Positions 4,079 through 5,519 of a stretch of DNA of 5,519 nucleotides are shown piece by piece (position 1 is the first letter of the stretch; the number at the start of each line of letters is the position of its first letter). A program made the translations under genes and the position numbers. A model generated the notes under the pieces. That model was given only the letters and a program-made list of their open reading frames with translations, was not told the DNA's origin and searched no databases. Source of the stretch: Gammaproteobacteria bacterium (GTDB lineage: Bacteria > Pseudomonadota > Gammaproteobacteria > Burkholderiales > Burkholderiaceae_C); the NCBI GenBank assembly GCA_018903185.1, contig JAHIQV010000359.1:1-5519 (forward strand), given 5' to 3'.

Positions 4079-5373
4079 AACGGCCCGTGGGTCTGGTGCG
4101 TCAGAACACGGTGTTGCTGGCCCTGGCCTTCATCGGCATCGAACTGCTGGTGGTACTGGCGTTTGTCTGGCTGGTGATGCTGCCCATGGCGCGCCGCTCG
4201 GCCGACGACCTGGCGGGCCTGATGGTGCTGTCGGCCCAGACCTGGGCCGAGCTGCCCCCGGCCACGCGCCCGGCGTTTGAAACCGAACTGCGTTTGCGGC
4301 AGTCGCTGCTGATCCGGCCCGCGGTGGACGGCGCCAGCGTGGACGAATGGCACCCCCCCTTTTTCTACCTGCTGGAGGATGCCCTGGCCGGGCGCGTCGG
4401 GCTGGACCGGCACCTGATCCGTGCCACCGACGACGCCGGTCTCGACTGGTACTGGGCGCGTGTGCCCGCGGGTGGCGGCACGCTGGCGGTGGGGCTGTCC
4501 AGCGCGCGCATCAACAGCCGGCCACTGGCCGTGTTGCTCATCGGTCTGGCCGCCGGGCTGGCGGTGGCGGTGGGTCTGGCGCTGCTGCTGGCGCGCCGCG
4601 TGGTGGCGCCGCTCGCGCGCCTGGAGCAGGCCAGCGCCCAGCTGGGGCAGGGCGTGGCGCCCGACCTGCTGCCCGAGACAGGTCCGCGCGAGATCGTGGC
4701 GCTGAGCCGGCGCTTCAACACCATGGCGGTGCAGGTGCGCGATCTGCTGTCGGCCCGCACCACGCTGCTGGCCGGCGTGTCGCACGACCTGCGCACACCG
4801 CTGGCGCGCATGCGGCTGGCGCTGGAGATGCTCAGGACGCAGCCCAGCCCCACGCTGCTGGACCGGCTGGAGCGCGACATGGAACTGATGAACCAGCTGA
4901 TCGGCAACGTGCTGGACCTGGCGCGCGGGCTGGAACACGAACCCGCCACACCGGTGGACATGGCGGCCCTGCTGCACGAGCTGGCCGCCGAACACGCGAC
5001 CGCGGCCAGCCCGGTGCAGGTGCGTTGTGAACCCTGTGTGCGCCCGGTGCCTGCCATTGCCCTGCGCCGGGCGCTGGGCAATCTGCTGCAGAACGCCTTG
5101 CGTTACGCGCCCGCCGGCCCGGTGGAACTGGTGTGCGAGCAGGACGGTGCGCATTGCCGCGTCGGCGTGCTCGACCGTGGGCCCGGCATTCCGGCCGATC
5201 AGGTGGAAGCCATGTTCCAGCCGTTCCAGCGCCTGGAGCCCTCGCGCAGCCCCAAGACCGGTGGCAGCGGACTGGGCCTGGCCATCGTGCGCGAACTGGC
5301 ACAGGCAAACGGCTGGCGCGTGTCGCTCGGCGCGCGGGCCGGCGGTGGCATGGAAGCCTGGGTGGTTCTTTAG
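4075..5373 (+). CDS. EnvZ-type sensor histidine kinase
   Basis: This 432-residue inner-membrane kinase has helices at about 13-37 and 150-173 that bracket a periplasmic sensor region of about 112 residues, in which I recognise no known domain. A HAMP linker follows (about 172-225, RRVVAPLARLEQ to FNTMAVQVRDL). The dimerisation domain contains GVSHDLRTPLARMRLALEM, with phospho-accepting His237, Asp238 for kinase activity and Thr241 in the phosphatase position; this box is very EnvZ-like. The ATPase domain shows the N box RRALGNLLQNALRYA (Asn336, Asn340), G1 DRGPGIP, F box FQPFQRLE, and G2 GGSGLGLAIV. All catalytic motifs are intact, and length is close to EnvZ (about 450). The start is GTG, overlapping the regulator stop as GTGA, so the pair is translationally coupled. 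The signal it senses cannot be read from the sequence; cell-envelope conditions are a reasonable guess given the neighbours. Confidence 0.92.
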   Translation: MKRPVGLVRQNTVLLALAFIGIELLVVLAFVWLVMLPMARRSADDLAGLMVLSAQTWAELPPATRPAFETELRLRQSLLIRPAVDGASVDEWHPPFFYLLEDALAGRVGLDRHLIRATDDAGLDWYWARVPAGGGTLAVGLSSARINSRPLAVLLIGLAAGLAVAVGLALLLARRVVAPLARLEQASAQLGQGVAPDLLPETGPREIVALSRRFNTMAVQVRDLLSARTTLLAGVSHDLRTPLARMRLALEMLRTQPSPTLLDRLERDMELMNQLIGNVLDLARGLEHEPATPVDMAALLHELAAEHATAASPVQVRCEPCVRPVPAIALRRALGNLLQNALRYAPAGPVELVCEQDGAHCRVGVLDRGPGIPADQVEAMFQPFQRLEPSRSPKTGGSGLGLAIVRELAQANGWRVSLGARAGGGMEAWVVL

Positions 5374-5404
5374 TGGCGATGCGGCTGGCCGCGACGCAAC
5401 CCCA

Positions 5405-5519
5405 TCACAGCGGGGCGTCGACGGGTGGCTTCCTGGCGCCCGGTGCGGGCGGCGAAGTCGCTGAAGCGCCGCGCGCGAACGTGACCACGTGGTCCACCTC
5501 GGCGCGGATGCCGATCCAC
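5405..5519 (-). CDS. C-terminal end of an unidentified protein (5' part beyond window)
   Basis: On the minus strand a frame is open from the window edge to TGA at plus 5407-5405, giving 37 residues: WIGIRAEVDHVVTFAR, then an Ala/Pro-rich tail ending PPVDAPL. The first fifteen or so codons almost all end in G or C, as in the real genes here, and the peptide looks like a folded-domain end followed by a flexible tail. It would converge with the kinase gene, with stops about 31 bases apart. I do not recognise the family, and the fragment is too short to name. Coding status is probable but not certain. Confidence 0.5.
   Translation of the reverse strand, partial: WIGIRAEVDHVVTFARGASATSPPAPGARKPPVDAPL

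Noticed and set aside
4045..5154. Minus-strand open frame of 369 codons opposite the histidine kinase
   Set aside because: It is dominated by Gln, His, Gly and Arg, with no domain, and the plus strand carries every kinase motif intact.
5381..5392. Small inverted repeat GCGG-CTGG-CCGC after the kinase gene as a terminator
   Set aside because: The stem is only 4 bp with a tetraloop and no T-tract follows; too weak to call.

Overview
The window is a strongly GC-rich stretch with very high third-position G/C, dense gene packing and stop/start overlaps. Gene style and protein types suggest a betaproteobacterium of the Burkholderiales, probably Comamonadaceae-like. That placement is inference from composition and protein resemblance only. 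I see no tRNA, rRNA, CRISPR array, insertion sequence or phage gene.

Region 1 (1-1505, + strand) is the 3' end of a tightly coupled operon: the C-terminus of a CobN-type chelatase large subunit that ends in a Pro-rich linker and a single transmembrane helix, a MotA/TolQ/ExbB-type proton-channel protein, and a small DUF2149 membrane protein. The set resembles the HmuS-HmuU-HmuV part of the Bacteroidetes hmu haem-utilisation loci. It suggests a membrane-anchored metal-tetrapyrrole (de)chelatase energised by an ExbB/ExbD-like motor rather than a classical cobalamin-synthesis cobaltochelatase. An imperfect GC-rich hairpin (1510-1549) separates it from the next, convergent unit.

Region 2 (1549-3077, - strand) is a probable three-gene unit read from 3077 down to 1549. 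It holds a small exported protein with a charged helix and a Gly/Gln/Pro tail, a second small exported protein with a Gly/Ser tail, and a DUF2202 ferritin-like lipoprotein. All three carry export signals, so this looks like an envelope module. None has a function I can name, although the DUF2202 protein keeps the Glu/His pattern of a di-iron four-helix bundle.

Region 3 (3078-3319) is a 242-bp divergent control region. It holds a possible pseudoknot-forming leader just ahead of the first minus-strand ribosome binding site, a 10-bp-phased direct repeat (GTGTCAGC twice) that looks like an OmpR-family binding site, and a -10-like element placed so that the plus-strand transcript would be leaderless or nearly so.

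Region 4 (3320-5373, + strand) encodes an OmpR-type response regulator and an EnvZ-type histidine kinase joined by a GTGA overlap. The simplest reading is that this pair controls itself and the divergent envelope genes. Region 5 (5405-5519, - strand) holds the last 37 codons of an unidentified convergent gene.
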